From an uncultured Collinsella sp. (GTDB lineage: Bacteria; Actinomycetota; Coriobacteriia; Coriobacteriales; Coriobacteriaceae), in contig USLT01000033.1 of NCBI GenBank assembly GCA_900555585.1, positions 1-7,083 on the forward strand: a stretch of 7,083 bases of DNA, in the 5' to 3' direction. Below the pieces are notes generated by a model. That model searched no databases, was not told the origin of the DNA, and saw only the letters and a list, made by a program, of their open reading frames with translations. Every line of letters begins with the position of its first letter. Within the stretch, counting starts at the first letter, position 1. Positions 1-6,982 of the stretch are shown here, piece by piece. Position numbers and translations under genes: made by a program.

Positions 1-3000
1 TTGATCTGATAGGTCAGGAGCGTCTCGCCGGGCTTGACCTCGTCGGGATGCGTCGCCTCGGACTTGCCGGGAACGAACGTCTCGGTGGCGTTGGTGGCCA
101 CCTTGTTGTCGCCGATCTGGATGGAGGCCTGGTTCTCGATGGAACCGGTCAGCACGGCGTCATCGGTCACGCGCACCGTGAGGGCCACCGTGCCAGAAGC
201 GCCGGCAGGCTGATTGTTGAATTTCCAGGTGACGGCGCCGTTCTCATGCTTACCGCCATCGGAGGCGCTGACGAACTCGGTGCCGTGCGGAATCTTATCC
301 GTAACGGTTACGTTCGCAGCGGCGGGAGTGCCGCTCTTATCCACGGCGTTGTTGACCCAGTCGATGGTGTAGGTGAGTTCGTCGCCCACGCCGACGAGCT
401 TTCCGTCGACGGAAGCCTGCGGCTTATCGGCGCCATTGACGGTAACGTCCTTGGCGTCCCTCTCGTTGAAGTAGACGTTGGTGAAGGTCGCCTTCGCGGG
501 GTCGAGGCCCTCGACCTCGGCAGAGAGCTTGCCAGTCGAAGGATCGTACGTCACCTTGATGGTGTAGGTGAACTCATGGCCGTCGTAGGTCATATGGGCA
601 GCGTCGCCCTTGACCTCCTTGATGGTCACCTTATAGGTGCCGGCGGCGGAGAAGCTCATCTCGCCGAAGTCGACGGAGCCATCGGTCTTGTTGGTAGCCG
701 TCTTGGTGGCAGGCCATACCTTGCCGTCGGCATCCTTCACGGTGTCGAGCGAGCCGGCGGTCGCCTCGGCGGTCATCCGGAACTCGAACTCGCCGTCCGC
801 GAGGTCGGTACCGCGGTTACCCTTGAGGACCTTGGTCACGGCAGCGCCCTTGATCGCGTCGGGATCGACGACGACGGGCTGCCAGCTATAGGTGTTGATG
901 AACGCCAGGCCGCCCTCGGGGTAGTTGGCGGTGGCGGCGAGCGTGCCGTCACCGTTGTCGACGACGGTCACGGTGAAGTCGAAGCTGTCCTTGACCGCGG
1001 TAACGCCGGCGGGAAGCTGGCGCGTCAGCTCGCGCGCGGTGTAGCGGACCGTGTACTGCGGCCTGCCGTCCTTGGTGGTGCCAGCATCGACATAGCGGTC
1101 GGCGGTCCCATCGGCGGCGAGGGACTTGAGCTGCTTGAGGTCGTAACCGATCGAGGCGGGCTCGAAGGTCACGGCAGCAGGCTTGCCGCTGTCGGCAGCG
1201 GCGTTCTCGCCCGTGGCGATCTTCTTCTCAGCACCCTGCTCGGCGATCGGATTGCTTACGATCTCGAAGGAGAACTCGCCAGCCTTCATGTTGCGGCCGT
1301 CGAGCGTCTTGGTCGCGGCGGTCGCGAGGTCGACGTCGGTCGCATCGCTGGTCGCGGCGGCATAACTGTTCACGAAGTCGATCGTCGTGGCGAGGGGCTT
1401 CGCGGCGGTGCTTTCGGTGGTAGTCGTCTTGTTGTCCTTGTCGGTCACCTTGGTGGTGAGCGTCAGGGTTCCGTCGAGGTTGTCGGCGACGGACAGCTCG
1501 ATGGTGTAGACGGCATCGCTATAGGTATAGCCGTCCTTCTTCCCACCGGTACCGGGCTCGCCGTCGGTGCCCATCTCGGAAACCGTGAACACGAACGACT
1601 TACCGGCGTCCGCCTGGGTGAACTTGATCGGAGCGGGGGACTTCATCTCGACGCGCACGCCATCCTTGCCGGCTACGTTGCCGAACGTGTCGGCGGTACC
1701 CTGGCCGATACCGATGCGCTTCGCGGTCTCAGCCGCGGTCGTGCCCTTGCCGTCCATCGCCTGAACCTGGAACTTGAACTGTCCCTCGGCCATGTCGTGA
1801 CCCTTGGTGGTCTTAGCGATGATCAGACCGCCCGCCGCATCATGGGCGAGCTCGGCCTCATAGGTGTTGGTGAAAACGCCCTTGATGACCTTGATGTCGG
1901 CAACAAGCTTGCCCTCGAGGTTGTCCGTCACCTCCACGACGACGCGTGCGGAATGGCCATCATAGCTGATGCCGGGGATGTTTCCAGGCGTCTCGTCGAC
2001 AGCGTAGTAATAGGTACCCGGGGCATCGAAGGTGTAGCTGCCGAAGCTGAAGGGCACCTTGTCCCCCTCCTGCGCGCCGGGGGCGGCAACGTCCTTCTCG
2101 GCGACGGGCGACTCGGGCTGGCCGGGGACGGCGCTCTTCATAGTGAAGTGGAAGGAATCGGTCGCGAGCCAATCGCGTCCCTTGAGGACCTTGTACAGAC
2201 CGAGGTCGGCCGTATCGGGACTCACCTCAACAGGCGCGGCCTTGTACGCGTTCTTGAATCCGAGGGTGACGACGTCGCGGCCGTCGGAGCTGTCATAGGT
2301 TCCGACGGGGTCGCCGCCATTCTTGCTCACGGTCGTGATCGTCTTCATGGTGCCGTCGGCGTTGTCGACGACCTGGATAGCGATCTTGTAGGTGGTCTGG
2401 TCATAGGTCACGCCGCCCAGCTTCTTGTCGGGCACGACCTCGCTCAGCGTGTAGGTGAAGGTCTTGCCGGCATCGGCCTGCGTGAAGCGCAGGTCCGCGA
2501 GCTTGCCCGGCATCTTGGTAGCGACGTCCTTCGCCGCAGGGGCGATCGTCTCGAACGACTTGTCGCTCTCGGCCAAGCGGTCGGTGGCGTCCTTATCGGC
2601 ACCGACGATGGAGAAGCCGAACTCGCCAGCCTTCTGGGCACGGCCGGTCAGGGTCTTGGTGACGTCGAGCGAGAAGGCGTCGCCGTAGGCGAGACTCGAC
2701 CTATAGATGTTGGTGAAGGCGGCGGCGTCGGTCGCGGCGCCGGTGTAGTTCACCTTCGCCTCGAGCACGCCGTTCTTATCGGTCACGACGACCGTGACCT
2801 TCTGGTGGCCGCGGTCATACGTCATGCCCGCGCCGTCCTTCTCGGGGACGTTCTCGCTGATATCGAACGTATAGGTGCCGGGTTTGGTGAACTTGACCGA
2901 ACCGAAGGGCGCGTCCGCGGGGACGCCGTTCTTCAGCCCCGTCACGGATGCCTTGAGCTCAGTTGCGGCGTTATCATCACCGAATACGATATCGTCATGC

Positions 3001-6000
3001 TCTAGCGCGGCGTCGGTGGCGTTGTTGTCGGCAACCAGCGTGAACTCGAAGGTCTCGCCATCCTTGGCGTCACGACCCTTGAGGGTCTTGCGTGCCTTGA
3101 GCGGGGAGGCGGCGTCGCCCGGAAGCGTCACATCCTCGGGATCGTAAACGTTGTGGAACTCGGGGATCTGCCCCTCGGGCAGCTGCTCGGGCTTGCGATC
3201 GACCATCTTGTAGTAAGAGACGGAGACCTTGACCGCCGCGGACTCGTCGACGGAGACGGTGAACGCAGCTATATAGACCGACGAGTCGTACGTCATGCCG
3301 TTCAAGGTGTAACCGTTATCGGCATCCGCCCCCGCGGGAATGGCCTCGCGGATCTCGTACTCATAGGTATGGCCGACATGGTCCTCGCCGTACACGGCCT
3401 GGCCGAAGACGACGCTCGAACCACTATTCTTGACATGGATATAGCCGTCGGGCTGGAACTCGACGCCGTCGGGAATGGGAGCGCCATCGGACAGCGGCTT
3501 CACCTTGAACGTGAACTTACCGTCCTTCATAGCGGTTTCCGAACCGCCCTTATTGGTGTAGACCTTCACGGCCTCGGGACCGGCGGAGGTCTCCCGCGCG
3601 TTGAAAGAGTTCGTAAAGACGGCAACCTTGTTCTCGATGGGCTCGCTCACACCGACGCCTGCATCGTTATTGGTCCTCGTCATGGCAGAGGTTGCCGTCA
3701 GGCCACCCTTGCCGTCGTCGGCGACATCGACGCGGATCGTGTACGACGCGTTGCTGTACGTCACGCCGGGAATGACACCCTCGACGGAAGGAGCGACCTC
3801 CCTCACGGTGTACTCGAACGTGCCGGGCCTATCGAAGGAGATGGAGCCGAAATCGCCCATCTGATTTACCTCGGTCACCTCGACGACCTTGCTACCACGG
3901 CCGTCGGCGCCGGACGTGGAGCCCTTGGGCATGGGATTGCCCGCCTGGGAGGCCTTCAGTTCGATATCGAAGGTTTTGGCGATATCCCAGCGGTCGAAGA
4001 TCTTCTGGTATCCGCCGAGGACCTTGGCGTCGACAGCCACCGCTGCGACGTCATAGGTGTTGACGAATTTCGCGGCCTGAGTCTTGCCCGCGGCGATCTT
4101 GCCCGTATCGCCCTCGGCGCTCGTCTGCTTGAAACCGGCGGGCATCTTATCCTTGACCTCGGTCACGGTGTAATCAGCACCCGCGTCGAGACCGTGGATG
4201 TAGAGGGCCTCCTCGTCCTTCAGACTCTGGCGGCGCTTGCCGGACGCGTCGAACTCCATGTCGAAGGGCTCGCCGACGCGCTCGTTCTGGGCGTTCCTCA
4301 CCTCGGTCGTCAGGGTCTTGCCGGCAGCAGATGGAATGGTGATCTCGAACTCGAAGCTCTTTCCATCCAAAACCTTGGGATCGATGTCCTTGTTCGGCGC
4401 GATGCGGGCGTCTTTGTTGATCGCCAGGGAGCCCGGCATCTCGATGGAAAGCTTTCCGTTGTTGCCGAGGTTCACGTTCACCATGTGGGGATTATCGACG
4501 TTGTCCCAGCGCGGGTTGATAACCTCGGTCGCCGTACCCGTAACGTTCGACTCCTTGGTAAGCGTCAGGGAGTCGACGCGCGTCAAGCGCGGAGCCCCCT
4601 TCTTGATGAAGTAGCTACCGTCCGCCGCCTGACTCCAATAGGGCTCCGGCCTGTTGAAGTTGACGCCCATAAATTTGATGATGCTCTCAGCCTTCTCGGC
4701 CTGGCCGGCGCCTCCCTTCTTGTAGTAGGAGCGCTTGTAGTAATACTCTTCACCGGCAATCGGCTCTTTGGTGAGGGGGATCTTGCACTCCCTATCGGTG
4801 TAGAGCGGCGTGTCCTCTGTGAAGTAGTAGAAGCTGTTGACATCGGAAGGCTCAAAGGAAGCGGTGGTGTTGCCCAGCCGCTTGCCATCCTCCACGATCA
4901 CCCTGCCATCGTAGAAGTTGGAGTGGAAATTGGTCTTACCATCCGCGGTATTCCCGGCGATGTAATCGCGCAGGGCTTGGTCTGCCGTTCCGCTCATCAC
5001 GGCCGCACGCACCTCGGGCTTGATGCTGACGCCGTAGAAGATTCGCAGCGGGTAGGCCTCGCCGATCTCCATGGTCGACCCCGCTTCGGTGGTCGTGACC
5101 TTGAAGTTGCGCAGGGGGATGAGCGAGGCCGGGATCTTGACCGTCACGATGTCGCCCTTGGCGAGCTCTTCGCTGCGCTGGACTTGAACGACGATATCCT
5201 TCACGTCGCCGTCGGGATAGAGAGTGTTGCCACCCTTACCCTCATAGGTATAGGTGTCGATGAGGCCGTCGCTCGTCTTCGGCTGCGGATCGAACACCTT
5301 GTCTGCGAAGATGAGTGACTTGAATCCGTCGACCCGCATGTAGGCACCGAGCTCGTCGGTAAAGGTGATGTAGCCGGATTTGTTGGCCATGCCCTCGGTC
5401 GTATGCGTCGGAAGGCCCGTTCCCTTGTTGATCTCGTCCGAGATCTCCTGGAAGATGCCGTTCAGCTCGTCCGCATCGGTCGCGGCCTTATAGTAGTTGG
5501 AATTCTCCGCGCGACTGCCGAGATCGTTATATGCCTCCGCATCTGGATAGTTGCTCGACACGCCGTGCATGTACGCGTTGAATGCTCCCCTCGTATCACC
5601 GGGGTTCGCGTCGGCGAAGACACCGACGGAGTAAACGAGCGCACCGTCGGTCTTCATCGCCCGAGCGGTCTTAATCGCATTGTTGGCGACTGTATCCTGG
5701 AAACCGCTACTATACGTCGGCTGGCCGTCGGTGAAGAAGATGACGACCTTCTGCGCCCCCTCGCGCGCGCCGACGAGCTCGTCGACCCGATTTCCCGCCT
5801 TTCGCCCGTTGAGAACGTCTTGCGCCTGCAGCAGTCCGTAGTCCGCCGACGTCGCTCCTCCAGTCCGCAGCGAATCGATGGTGTCCGTCGCCTCCGAGAC
5901 CGTATTCGGCGTATATGCCTTGAGGTCGGACACGACCTGCGTGTAATTCTCACCTCCGCTGACGTTGTTGCCGATCGTGTTCCTCATCTCGCTGGCAAAC

Positions 6001-6812
6001 TTGACGATCGAGATGCGGTGCTGGCGAGCCTTGTCGGCGATATCCCCATTCTTCTCTGCGGTCGCGGTGATGAATCGGCTCGCAGCGCTCTTCAACCCGT
6101 CTATCTTGCTCACAGAGTCATAGACGCGCTCGTAGAACTGGATTCGCCCATCCGCGGTGTCCCCTTCCGAGCGCTTGGGGAATACCCGCTTGCCGTTTAG
6201 CTCCCAGTGGTCGAAACGAATTCCTGCGATGCCCGTGCCGATGCGTTCGACCCTTTGATACTGTCCGTCTTCGGTCATCACATAGTATGCCGGGGCAAAG
6301 ATGCTCTCGCTGACGCTATACGTCGGCGAGTACACATAGCTTCCGCCGAGCCCGTCGTCCATTGATCCCGAAACGTCGAGGACGAGGACGATATCGAGCG
6401 GGCGACTCGAAGTCGTAGTGGTGTTGGAAGTCGACGAGAGGGCAGACAGACCGACCAGGAAGTCGGAGTTGTCCTTCTTGATGACGGGCTCGATGCCACC
6501 GGGAAGCCGCACGTCATCATTAGAGACGGTCTTGTCCGTCCAGATGCGGCCGACGTTCTCCGTGTCCTCATGGGCGACGCCCTCCCACGTCGTGATCGTC
6601 GATGGATCCACGACCGTGGTCTTTTGCCCCTCGGGCCATGACGGATCCCCAACAGCCGGAACGGCATACGCCGGCGTCGAAACAGTGCACGTCAACGCGA
6701 CGGCAGCGCAGGCCAGCGCGCCAAACATGCGCTTCATGCCATGATGGCGTCCCCCGCTCGACCGGCGGCTCGCGCCGGCCCCTCCCCTAGGACCATCCTG
6801 CCTGTACATCAT
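1..6812 (-). CDS. Giant VWA and multi-isopeptide-domain surface adhesin (3' end cut by window)
   Basis: One uninterrupted reading frame of 2,270 complete codons runs from ATG at 6812 to the window edge, with no stop. Seen in order: signal peptide (residues 26-50), N-terminal segment (51-137), VWA domain (about 138-461, DxSxS at D146/S148/S150), aromatic-rich region (462-781), nine domains each with a Lys...Glu...Asn set and an F-x-N-x-Y/F end (782-2115), then a DUF11-like region. Such proteins are known as sortase-anchored adhesins or pilus-tip subunits; ligand binding and wall anchoring are inferred here. I found one cysteine (C676) in the visible mature part. Start choice: GGGAG (6818-6822) lies 5 nt before ATG 6812 and 8 nt before the adjacent in-frame ATG at 6809, so either may be used. 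ATG 6737 would give a compact signal peptide but has no well-spaced ribosome site. The frame was cross-checked: all 27 predicted Lys/Glu/Asn codons fall in phase. No gene symbol can be assigned. Sortase and partner pilins are not in the window. Confidence 0.93.
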   Translation of the reverse strand, partial: MMYRQDGPRGGAGASRRSSGGRHHGMKRMFGALACAAVALTCTVSTPAYAVPAVGDPSWPEGQKTTVVDPSTITTWEGVAHEDTENVGRIWTDKTVSNDDVRLPGGIEPVIKKDNSDFLVGLSALSSTSNTTTTSSRPLDIVLVLDVSGSMDDGLGGSYVYSPTYSVSESIFAPAYYVMTEDGQYQRVERIGTGIAGIRFDHWELNGKRVFPKRSEGDTADGRIQFYERVYDSVSKIDGLKSAASRFITATAEKNGDIADKARQHRISIVKFASEMRNTIGNNVSGGENYTQVVSDLKAYTPNTVSEATDTIDSLRTGGATSADYGLLQAQDVLNGRKAGNRVDELVGAREGAQKVVIFFTDGQPTYSSGFQDTVANNAIKTARAMKTDGALVYSVGVFADANPGDTRGAFNAYMHGVSSNYPDAEAYNDLGSRAENSNYYKAATDADELNGIFQEISDEINKGTGLPTHTTEGMANKSGYITFTDELGAYMRVDGFKSLIFADKVFDPQPKTSDGLIDTYTYEGKGGNTLYPDGDVKDIVVQVQRSEELAKGDIVTVKIPASLIPLRNFKVTTTEAGSTMEIGEAYPLRIFYGVSIKPEVRAAVMSGTADQALRDYIAGNTADGKTNFHSNFYDGRVIVEDGKRLGNTTASFEPSDVNSFYYFTEDTPLYTDRECKIPLTKEPIAGEEYYYKRSYYKKGGAGQAEKAESIIKFMGVNFNRPEPYWSQAADGSYFIKKGAPRLTRVDSLTLTKESNVTGTATEVINPRWDNVDNPHMVNVNLGNNGKLSIEMPGSLAINKDARIAPNKDIDPKVLDGKSFEFEITIPSAAGKTLTTEVRNAQNERVGEPFDMEFDASGKRRQSLKDEEALYIHGLDAGADYTVTEVKDKMPAGFKQTSAEGDTGKIAAGKTQAAKFVNTYDVAAVAVDAKVLGGYQKIFDRWDIAKTFDIELKASQAGNPMPKGSTSGADGRGSKVVEVTEVNQMGDFGSISFDRPGTFEYTVREVAPSVEGVIPGVTYSNASYTIRVDVADDGKGGLTATSAMTRTNNDAGVGVSEPIENKVAVFTNSFNARETSAGPEAVKVYTNKGGSETAMKDGKFTFKVKPLSDGAPIPDGVEFQPDGYIHVKNSGSSVVFGQAVYGEDHVGHTYEYEIREAIPAGADADNGYTLNGMTYDSSVYIAAFTVSVDESAAVKVSVSYYKMVDRKPEQLPEGQIPEFHNVYDPEDVTLPGDAASPLKARKTLKGRDAKDGETFEFTLVADNNATDAALEHDDIVFGDDNAATELKASVTGLKNGVPADAPFGSVKFTKPGTYTFDISENVPEKDGAGMTYDRGHQKVTVVVTDKNGVLEAKVNYTGAATDAAAFTNIYRSSLAYGDAFSLDVTKTLTGRAQKAGEFGFSIVGADKDATDRLAESDKSFETIAPAAKDVATKMPGKLADLRFTQADAGKTFTYTLSEVVPDKKLGGVTYDQTTYKIAIQVVDNADGTMKTITTVSKNGGDPVGTYDSSDGRDVVTLGFKNAYKAAPVEVSPDTADLGLYKVLKGRDWLATDSFHFTMKSAVPGQPESPVAEKDVAAPGAQEGDKVPFSFGSYTFDAPGTYYYAVDETPGNIPGISYDGHSARVVVEVTDNLEGKLVADIKVIKGVFTNTYEAELAHDAAGGLIIAKTTKGHDMAEGQFKFQVQAMDGKGTTAAETAKRIGIGQGTADTFGNVAGKDGVRVEMKSPAPIKFTQADAGKSFVFTVSEMGTDGEPGTGGKKDGYTYSDAVYTIELSVADNLDGTLTLTTKVTDKDNKTTTTESTAAKPLATTIDFVNSYAAATSDATDVDLATAATKTLDGRNMKAGEFSFEIVSNPIAEQGAEKKIATGENAAADSGKPAAVTFEPASIGYDLKQLKSLAADGTADRYVDAGTTKDGRPQYTVRYTARELTRQLPAGVTAVKDSFDFTVTVVDNGDGTLAATANYPEGGLAFINTYSWQPVVVDPDAIKGAAVTKVLKGNRGTDLADGEFEFRMTAEATAGSLDTVKDADGKVWPATKTATNKTDGSVDFGEMSFSAAGTYKVTIKEVKGDAAHMTYDGHEFTYTIKVTYDPSTGKLSAEVEGLDPAKATFTNVYFNERDAKDVTVNGADKPQASVDGKLVGVGDELTYTIDWVNNAVDKSGTPAAANVTVTDKIPHGTEFVSASDGGKHENGAVTWKFNNQPAGASGTVALTVRVTDDAVLTGSIENQASIQIGDNKVATNATETFVPGKSEATHPDEVKPGETLLTYQI
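3..467 (-). other. DUF11-like domain section, continuing past the window edge
   Basis: Residues about 2116-2270. The segment has VGDELTYTIDWVNN, then VTVTDKIPHGTEFVSAS, then GTVALTVRVTDD and IENQASIQIGD, which is the usual strand order of DUF11-type (conserved repeat) domains of bacterial surface proteins. It lacks the Lys/Glu/Asn pattern of the preceding nine units. The last visible residues (VKPGETLLTYQI) repeat the opening motif GDELTYTI, so at least one more copy probably follows. The remainder of the stalk, any further pilin domain and the cell-wall sorting signal would lie beyond position 1. Confidence 0.75.
468..4469 (-). repeat. Nine tandem isopeptide-type Ig-like domains (Cna-B-like and Spy0128/FctA-like)
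   Basis: Each unit shows a Lys near its start (often TK-x-L-x-GR), a Glu in a late strand (often S/R-E) and an Asn in a closing F-x-N-x-Y/F. Predicted Lys/Glu/Asn residues are: D1 K800/E885/N918; D2 K930/E1005/N1068; D3 K1083/E1156/N1221; D4 K1242/E1320/N1368; D5 K1386/E1458/N1521; D6 K1541/E1607/N1649; D7 K1667/E1746/N1815; D8 K1835/E1928/N1973; D9 K1994/E2066/N2112. In the Spy0128 pilin family such Lys and Asn residues form a spontaneous internal amide bond helped by the Glu. D1 follows LGNNGKL and looks more Cna-B-like; D2-D9 look FctA-like, with the recurrent GxxYD and T-V-x-V-x-DN-x-DG-x-L strands. The units have diverged strongly (Lys-to-Asn distance 108-148 residues), so this is an old array. 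The inferred role is a rigid stalk; unit boundaries are approximate. Confidence 0.88.
4470..5429 (-). other. Post-VWA aromatic-rich module
   Basis: Residues 462-781. It begins with a beta-rich stretch (ITFTDELGAYM, then VKIPASLIPLR), continues with a Tyr/Phe-dense segment (VNSFYYFTEDTPLYTD and EEYYYKRSYYKK) and ends just before LGNNGKL (782-788). The FYYFTEDTPLY type motif recurs after VWA domains in other large Gram-positive surface proteins, so this looks like a conserved companion of the VWA head rather than a linker. It contains the only cysteine I found in the visible mature chain (C676, in DRECKIPL), so no disulfide is expected. Its exact function is unknown; it may complete the fold around the VWA domain or join the head to the stalk. 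Confidence 0.65.
5430..6401 (-). other. von Willebrand factor A domain with complete MIDAS
   Basis: Residues about 138-461. The first strand and metal site read DIVLVLDVSGSM (140-151), giving D146, S148 and S150. The MIDAS threonine is in TGGATSADYG (317-326, probably T321). The second aspartate is in VIFFTDGQP (D362). All MIDAS positions are therefore present, so divalent-cation-dependent ligand binding is plausible. About 85 residues (152 to about 237) are inserted between the DxSxS loop and the first helix; they are rich in Tyr, Phe and Trp (APAYYVMTEDG, FDHWELNG) and lengthen the domain well past the usual 170-200 residues. In tip adhesins, insertions near the MIDAS face help shape the ligand site, which is the likely role here. 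The domain ends at a helix reading LNGIFQEISDEI. Confidence 0.93.
6402..6662 (-). other. N-terminal segment before the VWA domain (GRIWTDK motif)
   Basis: Residues 51-137 of the mature protein. The motif VGRIWTDKTV (about 87-96, with K94) followed by DFLVGLSALSS (about 117-127) is familiar from other VWA surface proteins of Actinobacteria and Firmicutes and normally sits directly before the VWA strand. A Ser/Thr-rich linker (about 126-136) leads into the VWA core. I infer that this segment forms beta strands which pack with strands after the VWA domain, so that the VWA is inserted in a beta-sandwich, as in known pilus-tip adhesins such as RrgA. That architecture is not proven by the sequence. 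Confidence 0.6.
6663..6737 (-). other. Signal peptide (Sec type)
   Basis: Residues 26-50 start with the basic MKRM, continue with a hydrophobic core rich in Ala, Leu and Val, and end with TPAYA before VPAV, a good signal peptidase I site (A-x-A at residues 48-50). If translation starts at 6812 or 6809, the n-region carries an extra basic, Gly/Arg/Ser-rich stretch of about 25 residues, which is long but seen in large Gram-positive surface proteins. The two cysteines in the core (C35 and C42) do not sit in a good lipobox, so this is not read as a lipoprotein. No YSIRK-type motif was seen. Confidence 0.88.
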
Positions 6813-6817
6813 ACGAG

Positions 6818-6822
6818 CTCCC
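6818..6822 (-). promoter_or_regulatory. Shine-Dalgarno sequence of the adhesin gene
   Basis: GGGAG on the minus strand, 5 nt before ATG 6812 and 8 nt before ATG 6809. The longer spacing is closer to the usual optimum, so the second ATG may be the main start; the proteins would differ by one Met. Its first G is also the last base of the palindrome at 6822-6833. Confidence 0.65.
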
Positions 6823-6833
6823 AACACGTGTTG
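6822..6833. promoter_or_regulatory. Perfect 12-bp palindrome CAACACGTGTTG abutting the ribosome site
   Basis: A perfect, loop-free inverted repeat in the leader, ending at the first G of the GGGAG ribosome site. It has the form of a dimeric regulator half-site pair. In RNA it would be too tight to fold back on itself fully but could pair between molecules. The sequence shows the symmetry; any operator role is inference. Confidence 0.4.
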
Positions 6834-6854
6834 ATGTTCATCGGTTATACGGGC

Positions 6855-6881
6855 AGAGTCGTCGCAGCATTAAACGACTCT
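6855..6881. promoter_or_regulatory. Hairpin in the 5' leader (8-bp stem)
   Basis: Arms AGAGTCGT (6855-6862) and ACGACTCT (6874-6881) are perfectly complementary around an 11-nt loop, about 43 nt upstream of the start codon. No U-run follows on the minus strand, so this is not a typical intrinsic terminator. It could be a leader stem affecting mRNA stability or translation, or a DNA dyad for a regulator. Confidence 0.4.
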
Positions 6882-6948
6882 ACAAACGCAATGATACGGC
6901 AGGCATTTTTCCTTCCATCAGCCTCGGTGAGACCCTGGGTTATCAGAT

Positions 6949-6970
6949 ATTGTTCATTATATTCAACAAT
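6949..6970. promoter_or_regulatory. Dyad ATTGTT-N10-AACAAT spanning the -10 box
   Basis: Perfect 6-bp arms at 6949-6954 and 6965-6970 enclose the TATAAT box. A regulator bound here would cover the -10 region and block RNA polymerase, so it is a candidate operator. Short arms in AT-rich DNA can arise by chance, so confidence is low. Confidence 0.35.
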
Positions 6971-6982
6971 TCCTTATGGTAA
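6956..6982 (-). promoter_or_regulatory. Candidate sigma-70-type promoter of the adhesin gene
   Basis: A perfect TATAAT (6956-6961) sits in the AT-richer region upstream. The best -35 match is TTACCA (6977-6982, 4 of 6 consensus bases) with a short 15-bp spacer, so the promoter may be weak or activator-dependent. Transcription would begin near 6948, giving a leader of about 135 nt that contains the hairpin and the palindrome described separately. Confidence 0.45.

Noticed and set aside
48..3005. 985-codon open frame on the plus strand
   Set aside because: It lies wholly antisense to the adhesin gene. Its translation is a low-complexity Gly/Val/Leu/Arg/Asp mix with no domain or motif, as produced by the complement of a G+C-rich coding strand.
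468..4469. CRISPR or recent tandem duplication as the cause of the repeats
   Set aside because: The similarity is at protein level in units of about 130-165 residues and the DNA copies are strongly diverged; there are no short exact repeats with unique spacers.
3153..5318. 721-codon open frame on the plus strand
   Set aside because: Same antisense shadow: its codons pair in a fixed register with those of the adhesin gene, and the product has no recognisable fold or signal.
5403..6200. 265-codon open frame on the plus strand
   Set aside because: Antisense to the VWA domain, which has a complete and well-conserved motif set on the minus strand.
6663..6737. Lipoprotein signal peptide (cysteines at residues 35 and 42)
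   Set aside because: Residues before these cysteines do not match a lipobox, and a good A-x-A signal peptidase I site follows.
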